Shown here: piece by piece, positions 10,981-21,121 of the stretch | Position numbering within the stretch: the first letter of the stretch is position 1 | Layout: every line of letters begins with the position of its first letter | Source: Seminavis robusta | Lineage: Eukaryota > Bacillariophyta > Bacillariophyceae > Naviculales > Naviculaceae | Assembly (NCBI GenBank): GCA_903772945.1 | Contig: CAICTM010000215.1 | Location: 26,320-90,319, forward strand | DNA: 64,000 nucleotides | Direction: 5' to 3' | Translations under genes and position numbers: made by a program | The notes under the pieces: model-generated | Told to the model about the DNA's origin: nothing | What the model saw: the letters and a program-made list of their open reading frames with translations, nothing else | The model's database searches: none

Positions 10981-12381
10981 ATGGAGGAAGACAGCGGGAA
11001 GAGAGGCGTCGATTGCAGCATTGCCCTACCTGAGCAGCATAAGAGAGCGAAAAGCCAAACCAAAGATGATTCGGACGCATCTCAAGCATCTACCAATCGA
11101 ACTATTGCCTCAGCAGCAGAATCATGTTTGAGGCATGAGGATATTTGGATCAACAAGATATTCCCTTTGGTTGGCATGGGCCAGTTTGCCTTTGTGGCAC
11201 CAGTGAGTCATAAAATGAAGGAGCTCTACAAAGCATACTGTGAAACTGTAGAGAATCCCCCAAAGATATATGATTTTGGTCCGGATGATCAAGAGGGACA
11301 AATATGCTCGGCAAGTCCTACAAATACTTTCTACGGTGCAATTTTCTCCAGCGTGCCCCGTGCAGAGTACTGGCTCACTCACCGTCATACTGGCACTGGT
11401 CACCAAGACATCCAAGAGTGGGTCGTCTGTTATGCAGCTGCAAAAGCAGGTAGTCTTCTTGTGCTTCAATGGGCCCGGAATAAGGGATTTGATTGGAACG
11501 AACTCACATCACGGGCTGCTGCAGCCAACGGTAATTTGGAATGCCTCAAATTTGCCCATGAAAATGGTTGTCTATGGGGCATACACACCTGCTATAAAGC
11601 TGCACAATTTGGCCGTTTGGATTGCCTCAAATATGCCCATGAAAATGGGTGTCCTTGGAGTGCAGCTACATGCGCGGCCGCTGCTGGCAATGGCCATCTT
11701 GGTACCCTCAAATATGCCCATGAGAGTGGCTGTCCTTGGTGTTGGAGGACATGCAGTAGTGCTGCTGAAAATGGCCATTTGGATTGCCTCAAATATGCCC
11801 ATGAGAATGGCTGTGATTGGTATGAAAACACATGCAGTAGTGCTGCTGAAGATGGCCATTTGGATTGCCTCAAATATGCCCATGAGAATGGCTGTGATTG
11901 GGATGAAGACACATGCATCATTGCAGCTGAGAGTGGCCAATTGGATTGCCTCAAATATGCGCACGAGAATGACTGTTCATGGGGTGTCACCACATGCATG
12001 GCTGCTGCACTCAAGGGTCATCTGGAAATCCTCAAATATGCCCATGAAAATGGGTGTCCATGGCATGAAGAGACTTGCTTCAATGCAGCTGCAGCTGGAC
12101 ATTTGGAAATCCTCAAATATGCCGGTGAAAATGGCTGTCGATGGGATGAAAACACATGCCAAGTTGCTGCTCAAAATTGCCATTTGGAATGCCTCAAATA
12201 TGCCCATGAGCATGGCTGTCCATGGGAAGAACAAACATGCATGAGTGCTGCAAGAAATGGTCATTTGGAGGTGCTAAAGTTTGTGATTGAGAATGGTTGC
12301 CCTTTCAATGAAGATACTCTGCTGCACAATTGTCATGATCGGGTCAAGGATTGGGTGCAAGACTTCGTCGAAAACAAATAA
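10981..12381 (+). CDS. Ankyrin-like 27-residue repeat protein, intact copy
   Basis: A 466-residue protein of a multicopy family; function unknown. The N-terminal 130 residues hold a polar leader and a conserved block (SCLRHEDIWINKIFPLVG, then MGQFAFVAPVSHKMKELYKA) in a position where related viral and protist proteins carry an F-box-like domain; that equivalence is inference. About 11 tandem 27-residue units follow (consensus GHLxCLKYAHENGCPWDExTCxxAAxN), ankyrin-like helix pairs with a fixed Cys-Trp and Thr-Cys, ending in a degenerate unit and a DWVQDF cap. ATG 10981 is chosen because the copies at 29651 and 58586 begin with similar sequence (acidic start, KR-rich stretch). No introns. Copies two and three are damaged, making this the only apparently functional one here. 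Confidence 0.85.
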   Translation: MEEDSGKRGVDCSIALPEQHKRAKSQTKDDSDASQASTNRTIASAAESCLRHEDIWINKIFPLVGMGQFAFVAPVSHKMKELYKAYCETVENPPKIYDFGPDDQEGQICSASPTNTFYGAIFSSVPRAEYWLTHRHTGTGHQDIQEWVVCYAAAKAGSLLVLQWARNKGFDWNELTSRAAAANGNLECLKFAHENGCLWGIHTCYKAAQFGRLDCLKYAHENGCPWSAATCAAAAGNGHLGTLKYAHESGCPWCWRTCSSAAENGHLDCLKYAHENGCDWYENTCSSAAEDGHLDCLKYAHENGCDWDEDTCIIAAESGQLDCLKYAHENDCSWGVTTCMAAALKGHLEILKYAHENGCPWHEETCFNAAAAGHLEILKYAGENGCRWDENTCQVAAQNCHLECLKYAHEHGCPWEEQTCMSAARNGHLEVLKFVIENGCPFNEDTLLHNCHDRVKDWVQDFVENK

Positions 12382-12614
12382 ATGAACACCACACGTGCTG
12401 TAGTGAGCTCTATCGGATGGTACGATGCACATGTACTTCTCCCCACTGAATTACAAATTGTGTTCTGGCAGATACTAGTACCAATAGCTACTTACCAGAA
12501 TGATTATTGTAGACATCAACAACACATCTAGCACGGCTACAGCTTTGAACGGTGCTCCTCTCCTGCGAGGTAGTTAGTACGGTACTGTAGTATTACTAGA
12601 TAGCTAGTATGCAT

Positions 12615-13690
12615 TTATTCCTCGTCACCCTCGCCCTCCGTCAGATCCGCACCTCCACCTCTTCCTCCATGAATCGGTCCAATCATAAAATCCTTGTGTT
12701 TGAGTACCTTTTCACTGGGCCTGACACCTTCTGGGAACATGACTCGGTCAAGTCGAATAACTTGTTTGAATTGGAGCCCCGAGCATTCAACCTCCAGTAC
12801 CTCTGGAATGGCAACACCTAATAAACACCAAGAGGAAGAAAACCAGCATGAGAAAGGACACTCTCGAGAGAGAATCCACCCCTACTACATAATCTGCTCT
12901 CGATCCGCCGCTTACCTTCGTCCACCACGACCTCTACCGTTTTGTTGATTGGAATCAAGAATCCGTCACGTTTCAAAGCCGGTGATTCTTCTTCATTGAC
13001 CAATGTGACGGGAACTTTGATGGGTCTTCCTGGATAGTATCGTAAAAAGTTGCAGCAATAGACCATATCATTGACGGGATGTAGTTGGACACTGCGAGGC
13101 ACCACACGATGAACGGTGCCTCCTTGTTCTTGGTCAAACTGTTCCGGAGTCTCGTAGACGGTGAGATCGTACACCCGCCCCACGAAAGCGAGATGATGGA
13201 ATCGATCCATTTCGGATTGAATGATGGACCGAGGGGTTTTGACAAAGATGCGTTCCTTGGCGCCAATGGTGGGATTCGATCCGTAAATGACGCCTGGAAT
13301 CAATCCTTCCCGCTCTCTCATAGGAAAACACCGATTGGATCCTTCTTCCGTCTCGGGGCATCGTAGCAGTGTCGGTATGGATCGGATATTGAGTATTGGT
13401 TTGGGAATGGCTCGTCGTCGTTCTCCCCAGTTGGTCACGACTGTAGCGATTTCTTCTTCTTTCCTATTATTATTGTCCTCGAAATACTCTGGAAAATTGG
13501 ATTTCATGTAGTCCATTAGAACAGGATCGTTGGCTACCATTTCCGACGTGACACCCGATACCAAATTGTCGAGGTTGGGTATATTGCTGCTGCTGTTGTT
13601 GCCACTGAAGAAGCGGGGTATCAACAGCTGTCGGGAGTATTGCTGTTGTTGCAGCGAGGCCACGAGGGAACGCGATAACCGGCTTGCCAT
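12615..13690 (-). CDS. Organellar ribosomal protein bL25
   Basis: Large-subunit ribosomal protein of the L25/TL5/CTC family, which binds 5S rRNA in bacteria. Exons 13690-12916 and 12817-12615 (98-nt intron, split Gly codon) give 325 residues. The N-terminus (MASRLSRSLVASLQQQQYSR) is Arg/Ser/Gln-rich without acids, like a mitochondrial presequence. The L25 core is visible as GLIPGVIYGS and RSVQLHPVNDMVYCCNFLRY; the C-terminal TL5_C domain as IKVPVTLVNEEESPALKRDG and IPEVLEVECSGLQFKQVIRL. An acidic Gly-rich tail ends the protein. The ATG lies 411 bp from the divergent MYND/SET gene. Mitochondrial location is inferred. Confidence 0.85.
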
Positions 13691-14101
13691 GGTTGTGCTT
13701 TTCTTGGGGAACGGAACGATAGCTACTAGTAAGGAACAGTGTTGAGCTAGCTAACAAGTGGGGGGAGCTATCAAGAAAAAGCGGTAGGCCGGTGGGCCAT
13801 GGTCGGCTTGAGGTGGGTGTCGTCATGGTTGCTTCCAAAGCCATTCAATGTGATTTTGTTAGGGTTGGTGATAACAAAAGATTTAGGTCTCTCGATCATT
13901 TCGGATCTTTTCTCCACTCCGAGGAGAAGACGACACAACTGAAGCCAACGACCCAGTCTGAAACAGCCCAGGAGATACTGGTACAGCATCAATGGAGGAA
14001 TAGCGAAGGCATCTGACACTACTACTCGTACAAGTAGATCCAAAACAACAGCAAAACGAAGTGATCTCATTGCATGTGAGCGCTGAAGCTCAGCTCCCAC
14101 C
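13691..14101. promoter_or_regulatory. Shared divergent promoter region
   Basis: A 411-bp interval between the starts of the bL25 gene (-) and the MYND/SET gene (+). No conserved element is recognised beyond GCTAGCTA near 13745; the promoter assignment rests on gene arrangement only. Confidence 0.5.
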
Positions 14102-15955
14102 ATGGCGTCTACCAAGGAGAATGAGGTGCTACCCACCACCGGCACTTCTGGTGGTGACACTAACGGTACCACAACTACAAGTACATGTAGTGATGACCAA
14201 AAGATATGCGATGCGTGTGGCAAACCCGGTGAGAATCTCTTGGCTTGTGCTCGTTGCAAACAGGCATGGTACCACAACAAGAAATGTCAAGTGGATCACT
14301 TTCCCCACCACAAGGCCAAGTGCAAACAACTCGTCGCGGCCATGAAAGCGCAACAACAAGCAACGCAAACACCCAACAATCCACTCTTTGAGATTGCCAC
14401 AGTCGATACCCCAGGACAACAAACTCTGGCGGAAGGTGTTCAAGTCATTGATACAGAAGACTTGGGCAAAGCCTGCATTGCTACCCAATCCTTTTCCAGT
14501 GGAGATACCGTCCTCTTGGAACCACCGGCCATTGTCTTTGACGAACGGTCCGGATACAAGGGACTCTTTGAAGCCTACTTGAAGGCATCTCCAACAACAC
14601 AACAAAAGATGCTGCAAATGTACCGACCCAAGGAAGACGCTCTGGCACAATTCATGGACGACAAACGAAAGAAAATAAGAACCAAACGAAAACAACTTCT
14701 AGTACAACAGTACGGACAGTTCATCCAAGCCAATCCACAGCACAAACAAGCACTGCCATTGCCATTGGCGGATCAACTCATTGGACTCGTCGATGCCAAT
14801 GCACATGCCTTTCAAGCCAATCATACCGTAGATATTGTCGCCACTTCCACCAACAATGCCGTACCACACACATACCATGCAATCTTTACTCTGGGATCAC
14901 GGGTCGAACATTCCTGTTCGCCCAATCTTACCTTTGTCACAAAGGGTGGAAAACTAGAGTACTTGGCCGAAATTGCTATTGCACCACAAGAACGACTCTC
15001 CATATCCTACCTAGGATCTGTCTACGAACGTCCCCGCAAACAACGACAAGGATTCCTACGAGAGAACAAAACATTTCTCTGCAAATGCACCCGTTGCATG
15101 GGATGGGACGAATGCTCACCATTGCGATGTCATGATTGTAGTGGAGGCGTGCTATTGCATTCCGGTGCCCGGGAGCAATGGGAATGCCAACAGTGCGACA
15201 AAACAGTGTCGTCCTCCTCCACCGATGATAATGATACTGTCAGTCAACAATTACGCGGCGAAGCGGATTTGCATGCCAAGATCAAACGATTTCAGTACAT
15301 ACTGCAATCACAACCCTATCCCGAAATGCTCGACGAGATTCTAGAAGTGGTCCGGAAACCCAAATGGACCAAGATTTTGCATCCCTTGCATTGGCTCAAT
15401 GTTGAAGCGTACAAGTTGATTAGTTCCGTCGCGACTTCGGCAGCTCGATACTATTACAACAAGGAAAACAACCACAAGAATGGCAAACAAAGCAAAGCAA
15501 GTAGTAGTAGACAGTCGGAAAAGGCACCCTCCCTACTACGACTCTCCGCCTTGTCCACGCTACGACGGATCCTGTGGACGGGGCGGATTGCCGCCATCAA
15601 TCGAGGTCTCATGACAGTGCAAGAAGCGCTCGAAAATGCCGCGACGGAAAACTTTATACTGTTTTCACCGCATTCCACGCGTCTGACCGATGTCGAAACC
15701 GTCGTCAAGGACTTGTGCGACAATCCACGGCAACAACACGAGTTGGGGTGTACCCTGGGAGTCTCTCCCGCCTTTCATGCCGGTCAAGACTTGATTGTGG
15801 CGGGACACAAGGAATTGGCATGGAAACTCTACAAACGATTCGAAACCTCCTTTGAGAATTGGAAAGGACTCAGCGACGCTAGTCGAGCCAATATCAAAGT
15901 CTTTCTGGACAGCAATGGCGAAGACAATCCATTTGAAAACTTTCTCTTGCAATGA
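14102..15955 (+). CDS. MYND zinc finger / SET domain protein (SMYD-like)
   Basis: Probable protein-lysine methyltransferase. The 617-residue intronless ORF starts in ACCATGGCG context. The MYND finger is at residues 36-74 (CDACG, ACARCKQAWY, HNKKCQVDH, then a final His-Cys pair). The SET region follows: a segment resembling the N-SET fold (LLEPPAIVF, about 140), then the SAM-site motif EHSCSPN near residue 272 and SISYLG near 300. A Cys-rich post-SET cluster (CKCTRCMGWDEC) is near 326-340. A helical C-terminal part resembles the TPR-like CTD of SMYD proteins. The canonical catalytic Tyr appears present in SISYLG. Substrate unknown. Confidence 0.88.
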   Translation: MASTKENEVLPTTGTSGGDTNGTTTTSTCSDDQKICDACGKPGENLLACARCKQAWYHNKKCQVDHFPHHKAKCKQLVAAMKAQQQATQTPNNPLFEIATVDTPGQQTLAEGVQVIDTEDLGKACIATQSFSSGDTVLLEPPAIVFDERSGYKGLFEAYLKASPTTQQKMLQMYRPKEDALAQFMDDKRKKIRTKRKQLLVQQYGQFIQANPQHKQALPLPLADQLIGLVDANAHAFQANHTVDIVATSTNNAVPHTYHAIFTLGSRVEHSCSPNLTFVTKGGKLEYLAEIAIAPQERLSISYLGSVYERPRKQRQGFLRENKTFLCKCTRCMGWDECSPLRCHDCSGGVLLHSGAREQWECQQCDKTVSSSSTDDNDTVSQQLRGEADLHAKIKRFQYILQSQPYPEMLDEILEVVRKPKWTKILHPLHWLNVEAYKLISSVATSAARYYYNKENNHKNGKQSKASSSRQSEKAPSLLRLSALSTLRRILWTGRIAAINRGLMTVQEALENAATENFILFSPHSTRLTDVETVVKDLCDNPRQQHELGCTLGVSPAFHAGQDLIVAGHKELAWKLYKRFETSFENWKGLSDASRANIKVFLDSNGEDNPFENFLLQ

Positions 15956-16176
15956 TAACGAGAAAGAGGAGAAGGTTGTCGCTGGCTATTTTACTTGATT
16001 GGATTCTGTCAAGCTGTACAATGTAAGAAATGGATGCAGGAGCGATGTCATCTAATACTGTATAGCTACAGACGAAAGTATCACACAGTAGCTATATTGA
16101 CGAAGGAGAACCACCATACAGGAATGCCAGAGGGTGATCGAAGATGCATTTTCAGCGTACAGCAATCTACTAGCTT

Positions 16177-17160
16177 TTAGTCGTTGCTACAAGCGTCATG
16201 AGCCAGTGCCAGTAGACTAACCACAGCACAGTCGCTTCGAAGTACCCTGTTTCCCATGGTGATTTGCTGAAAGCCAAGCTCCTGAAATCGATCCAATTCC
16301 TCTGGCTCTTCCCACCCACCCTCCGGCCCAACGGCCATCAATATTCGAGGGGTAGTTGTTGTCGATGTTGGAAACTCCACGTTTCGCATCCGCCTGATTT
16401 CATCGTCTTCCTTCCGTTGTGGATGGGCTATAACTCTTGCATAGTCAGTCAATGGAAACATCTCGTCAATATCTTCTGCCAAGAAATGCTTCAGATTCTT
16501 GACAATGGTTATGTTAGGCAACCGAACATCTCCCGCTTGGCAGAGGCCTTCAATGAGCCGCTCTCGCAGCAAGTGCGGCTTTCGAAAGAGGTGCGAGCCA
16601 AAGTAATCTTTGGGTACCTTTTTGGCCTGTGATAAAATCAAATGGCTGACACCCATTTGGGCGATCATGGGCAGCATTCTGCCCAATTGCAACGGCCGTG
16701 GTAATGCCAGCAATAGAGCTACAGTTGGCACTTGCGAGTCTGGACAAGGAGAGAGATCCGACAATTCAATCCTGAGGGACCCTGGGGGATTCCCATTGCC
16801 CAATGGCTCTGCCTTTTTTACTTTGCCTTCGGGAATCCATTCAACGACGGCATGGTCAGTCAGATACCCACCACTCCCGGTACCATTTAGGTCCGAACAT
16901 CCAACCACTCCGGCCCGAAGCGTGTCGCCATTGTGCAACCCCAAAATTTTGGACGCATGGATTGTTCGATAGTCGTCTTTGGAGAGTGTCACATACTTTT
17001 TGGTAGCATTGTCATCGACGAGCACTTCTTCGGGGTCAAATAGAAACCGATTTAAATGTCGTATCTGATGATGTCTTGTCAATGGGATGCCTTTTCCAAA
17101 GCGTCCATGAGCAGTAAAGGAAGCAGCCGACCGAAATGCAAGGAACGACTGCAGGATCAT
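16177..17160 (-). CDS. rsmE: RsmE-type 16S rRNA (uracil) methyltransferase
   Basis: SPOUT-fold methyltransferase that modifies N3 of a uridine in small-subunit rRNA. Start 17160 gives 327 residues, MILQSFLAFRSAASFTAHGR first, an N-terminus fitting organelle import; in-frame codons continue upstream to ATG 17235. The PUA-like N-terminal domain contains HLNRFLF and LHNGDTLRAGVVG. The SAM knot shows VALLLALPRPLQLGRML, SQAKKVPKDYF, the signature VGPEGGWEEPE and MGNRVLRSDCAVV. This is a bacterial-type enzyme and so likely acts in plastid or mitochondrion. A sequence TTTCAG|GTGTC just before the ATG could be an intron acceptor, leaving a non-coding first exon. Confidence 0.88.
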   Translation of the reverse strand: MILQSFLAFRSAASFTAHGRFGKGIPLTRHHQIRHLNRFLFDPEEVLVDDNATKKYVTLSKDDYRTIHASKILGLHNGDTLRAGVVGCSDLNGTGSGGYLTDHAVVEWIPEGKVKKAEPLGNGNPPGSLRIELSDLSPCPDSQVPTVALLLALPRPLQLGRMLPMIAQMGVSHLILSQAKKVPKDYFGSHLFRKPHLLRERLIEGLCQAGDVRLPNITIVKNLKHFLAEDIDEMFPLTDYARVIAHPQRKEDDEIRRMRNVEFPTSTTTTPRILMAVGPEGGWEEPEELDRFQELGFQQITMGNRVLRSDCAVVSLLALAHDACSND

Positions 17161-18452
17161 TGACACCTGAAACAGAGTAATCAGCTGCATTAGTGGACGC
17201 TCAATTCCCTGTTCGCCACGCAATGCCATTCTCATATCATTGATGAGGCACGAATTCAATCAATTGGTGTGGTGTGATCAATCGAATCGAGCTACCAGCC
17301 AGAAGACCGGTTCCATTGCTCAAGACAGGTTCCATCCTGGGTGGTCCCTGGAATACCGTGGAACAGTTCTTTTTGAACCAGCTCCTGGCTGCCCTGATAC
17401 CGGCGGTTGATGGTGTCCACGGAAAGCTCAGTGATAAGCACCGCCAAACACTGAACAACATCACTTCACAAACAAACCACCACCCCTTATTTTTTCTTGT
17501 CACACCTCCCTCCTCTAAAGTAGATGTACTTTGTCACTACCATGGTAACATTCAGAAGGTACTCCCCATAACTACTTTGTCAATATGAACATGCCTGTCG
17601 CAGCGGTTTCATCTAGAAGTCGATTTTGTGCCTGTGTAGTTACTCAGTGGATAATAAACTGGAGGATACCATTTTCTCTTGATTTTTGACTTTCTGGCAT
17701 CAGTGGCCATTGTGGAAGCCATTTCATAAGCCAAAACCAACTCTACATTCCTCAGTGGCAATACCAATGGAGAAAAGGAAGTGTGGCAGGGAATAAAGCA
17801 CTTCCTGGGATTCCTGAACAGTGAATTTTTCATTGGAGCAGTAGCCCGTCAACCGTCAACAACAACAAGACGATCGATCAAACGACAACCACGACTGCTA
17901 CCGCTACGGCGACAACAACAAACAGTCGCTACTACCATACTACTACTACAACTAGAATTGGTCGCTGAACCCAATACTGATCTGCAATCCTGTCGGCACT
18001 CTTGATCATTATTGTTGGAAGCACCTCTCCTATGAAGCCTCGGATGAAAGCCATAGAAGTTGGAATATACCACCATCATCATGTAGTACACCCTCTAAGA
18101 GAAATGTAGAAGTTTCTTTTCTTACAGTAAGCTCATAATGGTTTCCATCATACTTTTAGTACATCGTACAAAGCTTCGATCGTCGATCGTATCGGTAGAC
18201 CATCATGGGCTTGGATGTCGAGAAGCAAATACATGCACTAGCTAGTACCGGTACCGGTACCTGGTAACACGAGGAGATATTCCACGATGTGATGGCACTC
18301 AGGTCAAAGATTTAGAGGCAAAATTGAAGAAGACTTAATTAATAGTCATTATCTTAAAAATGAGAGTAATTTGGTTCCGTAACCAGTCCTGGCACTGGTA
18401 GCGAGGCAGGAGCGTGGTATTGGTATCAGCATTTCCCATCGAGTGTGCTGTT
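17161..18452. other. Intergenic, rsmE to 5S rRNA
   Basis: 1.3 kb without a supported gene. Short ORFs are present on both strands but look random. GCTAGTACCGGTACCGGTACC at 18240-18260 is a clustered CTAG/GGTACC palindrome. Confidence 0.5.
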
Positions 18453-18570
18453 AGGAACGACCATACCACGATGACAGCACCGCTTCCCGTCTGCTCAGCG
18501 AAGTTAAGCATCGTCGGGCCAGGTTAGTACTACGGTGGGGGACCACGTTGGAATCCCTGGTGTTGTTCTT
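18453..18570 (+). rRNA. 5S ribosomal RNA
   Basis: About 118 nt that read like a eukaryotic 5S gene: CGACCATACCACG at the 5' side, CAGCGAAGTTAAGCATCGTC and GGGCCAGGTTAGTAC in the internal promoter (A box to C box), then GGGGGACCAC and GGAATCCCTGGTG. The ends pair as GAACGAC with GTTGTTC, closing helix I. A run of Ts (18569-18573) directly follows, as expected for RNA polymerase III termination. It is a single copy away from other rRNA genes. Exact ends may be off by one or two bases. Confidence 0.93.
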
Positions 18571-18573
18571 TTT
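18569..18573 (+). terminator. Pol III T-run after 5S rRNA
   Basis: TTTTT directly at the 3' end of the 5S gene, the usual RNA polymerase III stop signal. Confidence 0.75.
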
Positions 18574-19638
18574 AAGTTGATTTCTTGTTGTGGATGTTGT
18601 AATGTGGATGTCGCAATGTTGATGTTGTTGTTGGTATGTTTGGATGGTCCGATGGATGGACATCCCGGTGATGGGATGAAGCGACGATTTGGTTATGAGC
18701 CAAAGTAATGGTCCGGTCCCAGTTAGTTGTTGTTGGCTGCGCGGCAGTTTTCTCTGTCGACAGCCCGACGCAGGGATGAAGGCAACTAACTCGTCTGGAC
18801 CTCACTTTGAATTTGAACAACTGACTAGTTCTGTGCAGGTACCTGCTACCAGAACCTTGGTGGCGTTTTAGCTAATCATGAGGGCAGCTTGCTTCTTTGT
18901 TGGCGGCAGTATCCGAAGCAGCGCAGTTATGCATAGCTACCCCCTCGGAGATAAAGCGAGGCCTTCGCAGCAAGAACTAAAACGTTGATACAACGTCTTC
19001 CCTGGCCCAATTTTTCATCACACTACCGCACAACAGCCAGCCGAAATGGCCTTGCATACTGCTGCACATAGTGGATGTCACAATTCTTCTCTACCCGCTC
19101 TAGTGGTTACTCCTCGAAAGGCCGACATCGTTTCGACGCATGGAAAGGTCTCCAAAGAAGCAAAAGAAGTCATTGGAGTACGGTATTAATAATAGAATAC
19201 CATTGGCCCAGATTTGATAAAAACCACAACAGTGGATGTGTGGATGGATGGATCGACGGCTGAAATGCAATCGTTGAGTTGGATCGAAACCTGTCACTAG
19301 GCCGTACCTTCATCTTCAACGCCATCATTGCTCACACTAGTTAGTCTAACCACGGCAACAGTTTCAGAAGCATCAAAGCGCGGCCGTCGTTTACGGTAGA
19401 CTAGTACATACGGTATAGGTGGCTATTCCTCGAATACGGAGTCGAGTGAGTCTAACCACGCTGGACCACTGGAGAAAGACCAACTAGGTCTAGTGGAAAC
19501 CCCCAAACCCTTCTTCTAAAAACGGGGTAGATCTGGTTCCGCTTGGAAGCAGCAGAAGCCTCCTCAGAAGACCCCGACGGCTGCGTTCATCCTTTGGCTT
19601 TGGTGGAACTTTTTAGCTGTCTGCTCCATACAGATCCA
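18574..19638. other. Intergenic, 5S rRNA to NTPase relic
   Basis: No gene recognised. The motif AGTCTAACCACG occurs twice (about 19340 and 19449), with no evident function. Confidence 0.45.
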
Positions 19639-20540
19639 TCATTTTTTATTCAATTCTTCGTCAAATGCATTGCCAATTTTCTCCTCATACTTCCATCGAG
19701 CATTGTGCGGAGTCATGGGACGGTCCAGCCAGTTGAGCTCACTTCGCTCGTTTTGTCTTTGAAAATTGCGGCGTTCTTTCCACGGTCCAAATTTTTGAGG
19801 TATTTCGTCAAGAGGGCAGTGTCCCACGGCATCGGCTTCCAATCGAAAGCTTTTCCCATTGGTTCTCCTGGGTTGTTAACAGCACCAGGCAGCGCAGTGA
19901 TTTTGGACCGATTGTTAAGGTCGGCCAGTTTATCCCCGACGCTCTTGTCTTGGGTCATAATCAACAAGTAAATAGATTTGTCAGTAAGAGCCTTGTAAAG
20001 CATTTTGGCAAACGAATGTTAATATCGCCGGGCCCAGCCGAATTGAACTCATCGAGAATGATGATCGAATGCGCCCTTTGTGGCTCCGCCGTTGGATCGG
20101 GCACCAATGCCTGGATCAGAGCCCATGCCCAACCCTTCGCACCGGTGGCGCCCAGCAAGTTTGCCATCTGTGAGAAGTAGTCCTCGTTCGGGGCAAGGCC
20201 TCCAATCATGATTCCAACATTGTCTTCATGATGTGCCTGGCAGCCGCAGTCTTGCCAGTCAACGCATCAGCATAAAGCACATATGAGCGACGAGGAAGCG
20301 GTTTCTGATAAATCTCCACGATCGCTTTCGCAACTGGGGACAGATACGGAGGGTTGTCCGCTTCAGGGTCCCTTCCGGGGGGTTCAAAGATTGCACGATT
20401 TCTGGTTGCGCCAAGGAATTTCTCTTTGCAGCGTACAGCGTACTTGTGCTCGCGACGGGGGCTCCGGCGCTGCTAGCTATGTCACAAACCGAAAATGCAG
20501 CGGTGACGGCCGCCAAAGCCTCTTCCAAGCCAGTGGGCAT
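19639..20540 (-). pseudogene. Decayed P-loop NTPase-like gene
   Basis: Coding-like sequence continues across three frames with at least four frame changes (near 20330, 20215, 20015 and 19720) and no intron signals at them. In order on the minus strand I read an Ala-rich segment (EEALAAVTAAFSVCDIASSA), a degenerate Walker A region (YADALTGKTAAARHIM), GLAPNEDYFSQMANLLG, a Walker B-like SIIILDEF, AKMLYKALTDKSIYLLIMT, a segment around NPGEPMGKAFDWKPMPWD, and a tail ending RWKYEEKIGNAFDEEL. This resembles an AAA-like ATPase, of a kind that may be multicopy or transposon-borne in this genome; neither is shown. No ATG-to-stop product is possible. Confidence 0.75.
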
Positions 20541-21121
20541 GACGTCGCTTCTTTGCTATTGTTTCGAGACAGTGTTTTTATTAAAAGGCAGAAGGTTGTC
20601 TCAACATTGCCTTGTGATTGTGATGCTGCGGCTCGCAGTCCAGATGAGTGACAGTCTTGGACGTTTACCCCTCCTGTCCATCGTGTTTCTACGGGATTTC
20701 TACGTATTTTCAGTACTATGGACACCCCCGTCCACGAACGAGCAACCGCCCACGTTCCGTCAAAGCCTTTGGACGCACCTACCGGTACTAGCGGTAGTAC
20801 TGTACTGTGCGTGAAGTCCTCGTGCTAACAAACCACAAGAGCACTACTATGCATACATGACATGTATGGTACATGCACCGTGGGAACCATTGGAAGAAAC
20901 CCTTGCTGACAGATAGATATACTAGCTAGTACCCTCAGCAAGCTAGCAGCTTAACCAGTAGAGCCAACCAGGCAATACTTTGAGATAGCGATACATAATT
21001 TGGACGTGGCTTGTTCATTATTGGTGACCGTCTTTCTGGTTTTGTCGATTTTGAGCCCTTCTGCCTTGATAGAACCACTTCTTGCCATTTGATACCCCTC
21101 TGGGACCCATCCATTCATGCT
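20541..21121. other. Intergenic, upstream of mosaic gene
   Basis: No gene recognised. The frame of the next gene is open back to 21011. CTAGCTAG and CAAGCTAGCAG elements lie near 20925-20950. Confidence 0.45.

Noticed and set aside
11270-12244. 324-codon ORF in another frame of the repeat gene
   Set aside because: Frame shadow of the 81-bp repeats; the repeating pattern comes from the real gene.
11440-12290. Regular 81-bp spacing resembling a repeat array such as CRISPR
   Set aside because: The period equals a 27-residue protein repeat in an open frame; there are no spacers and the organism is eukaryotic.
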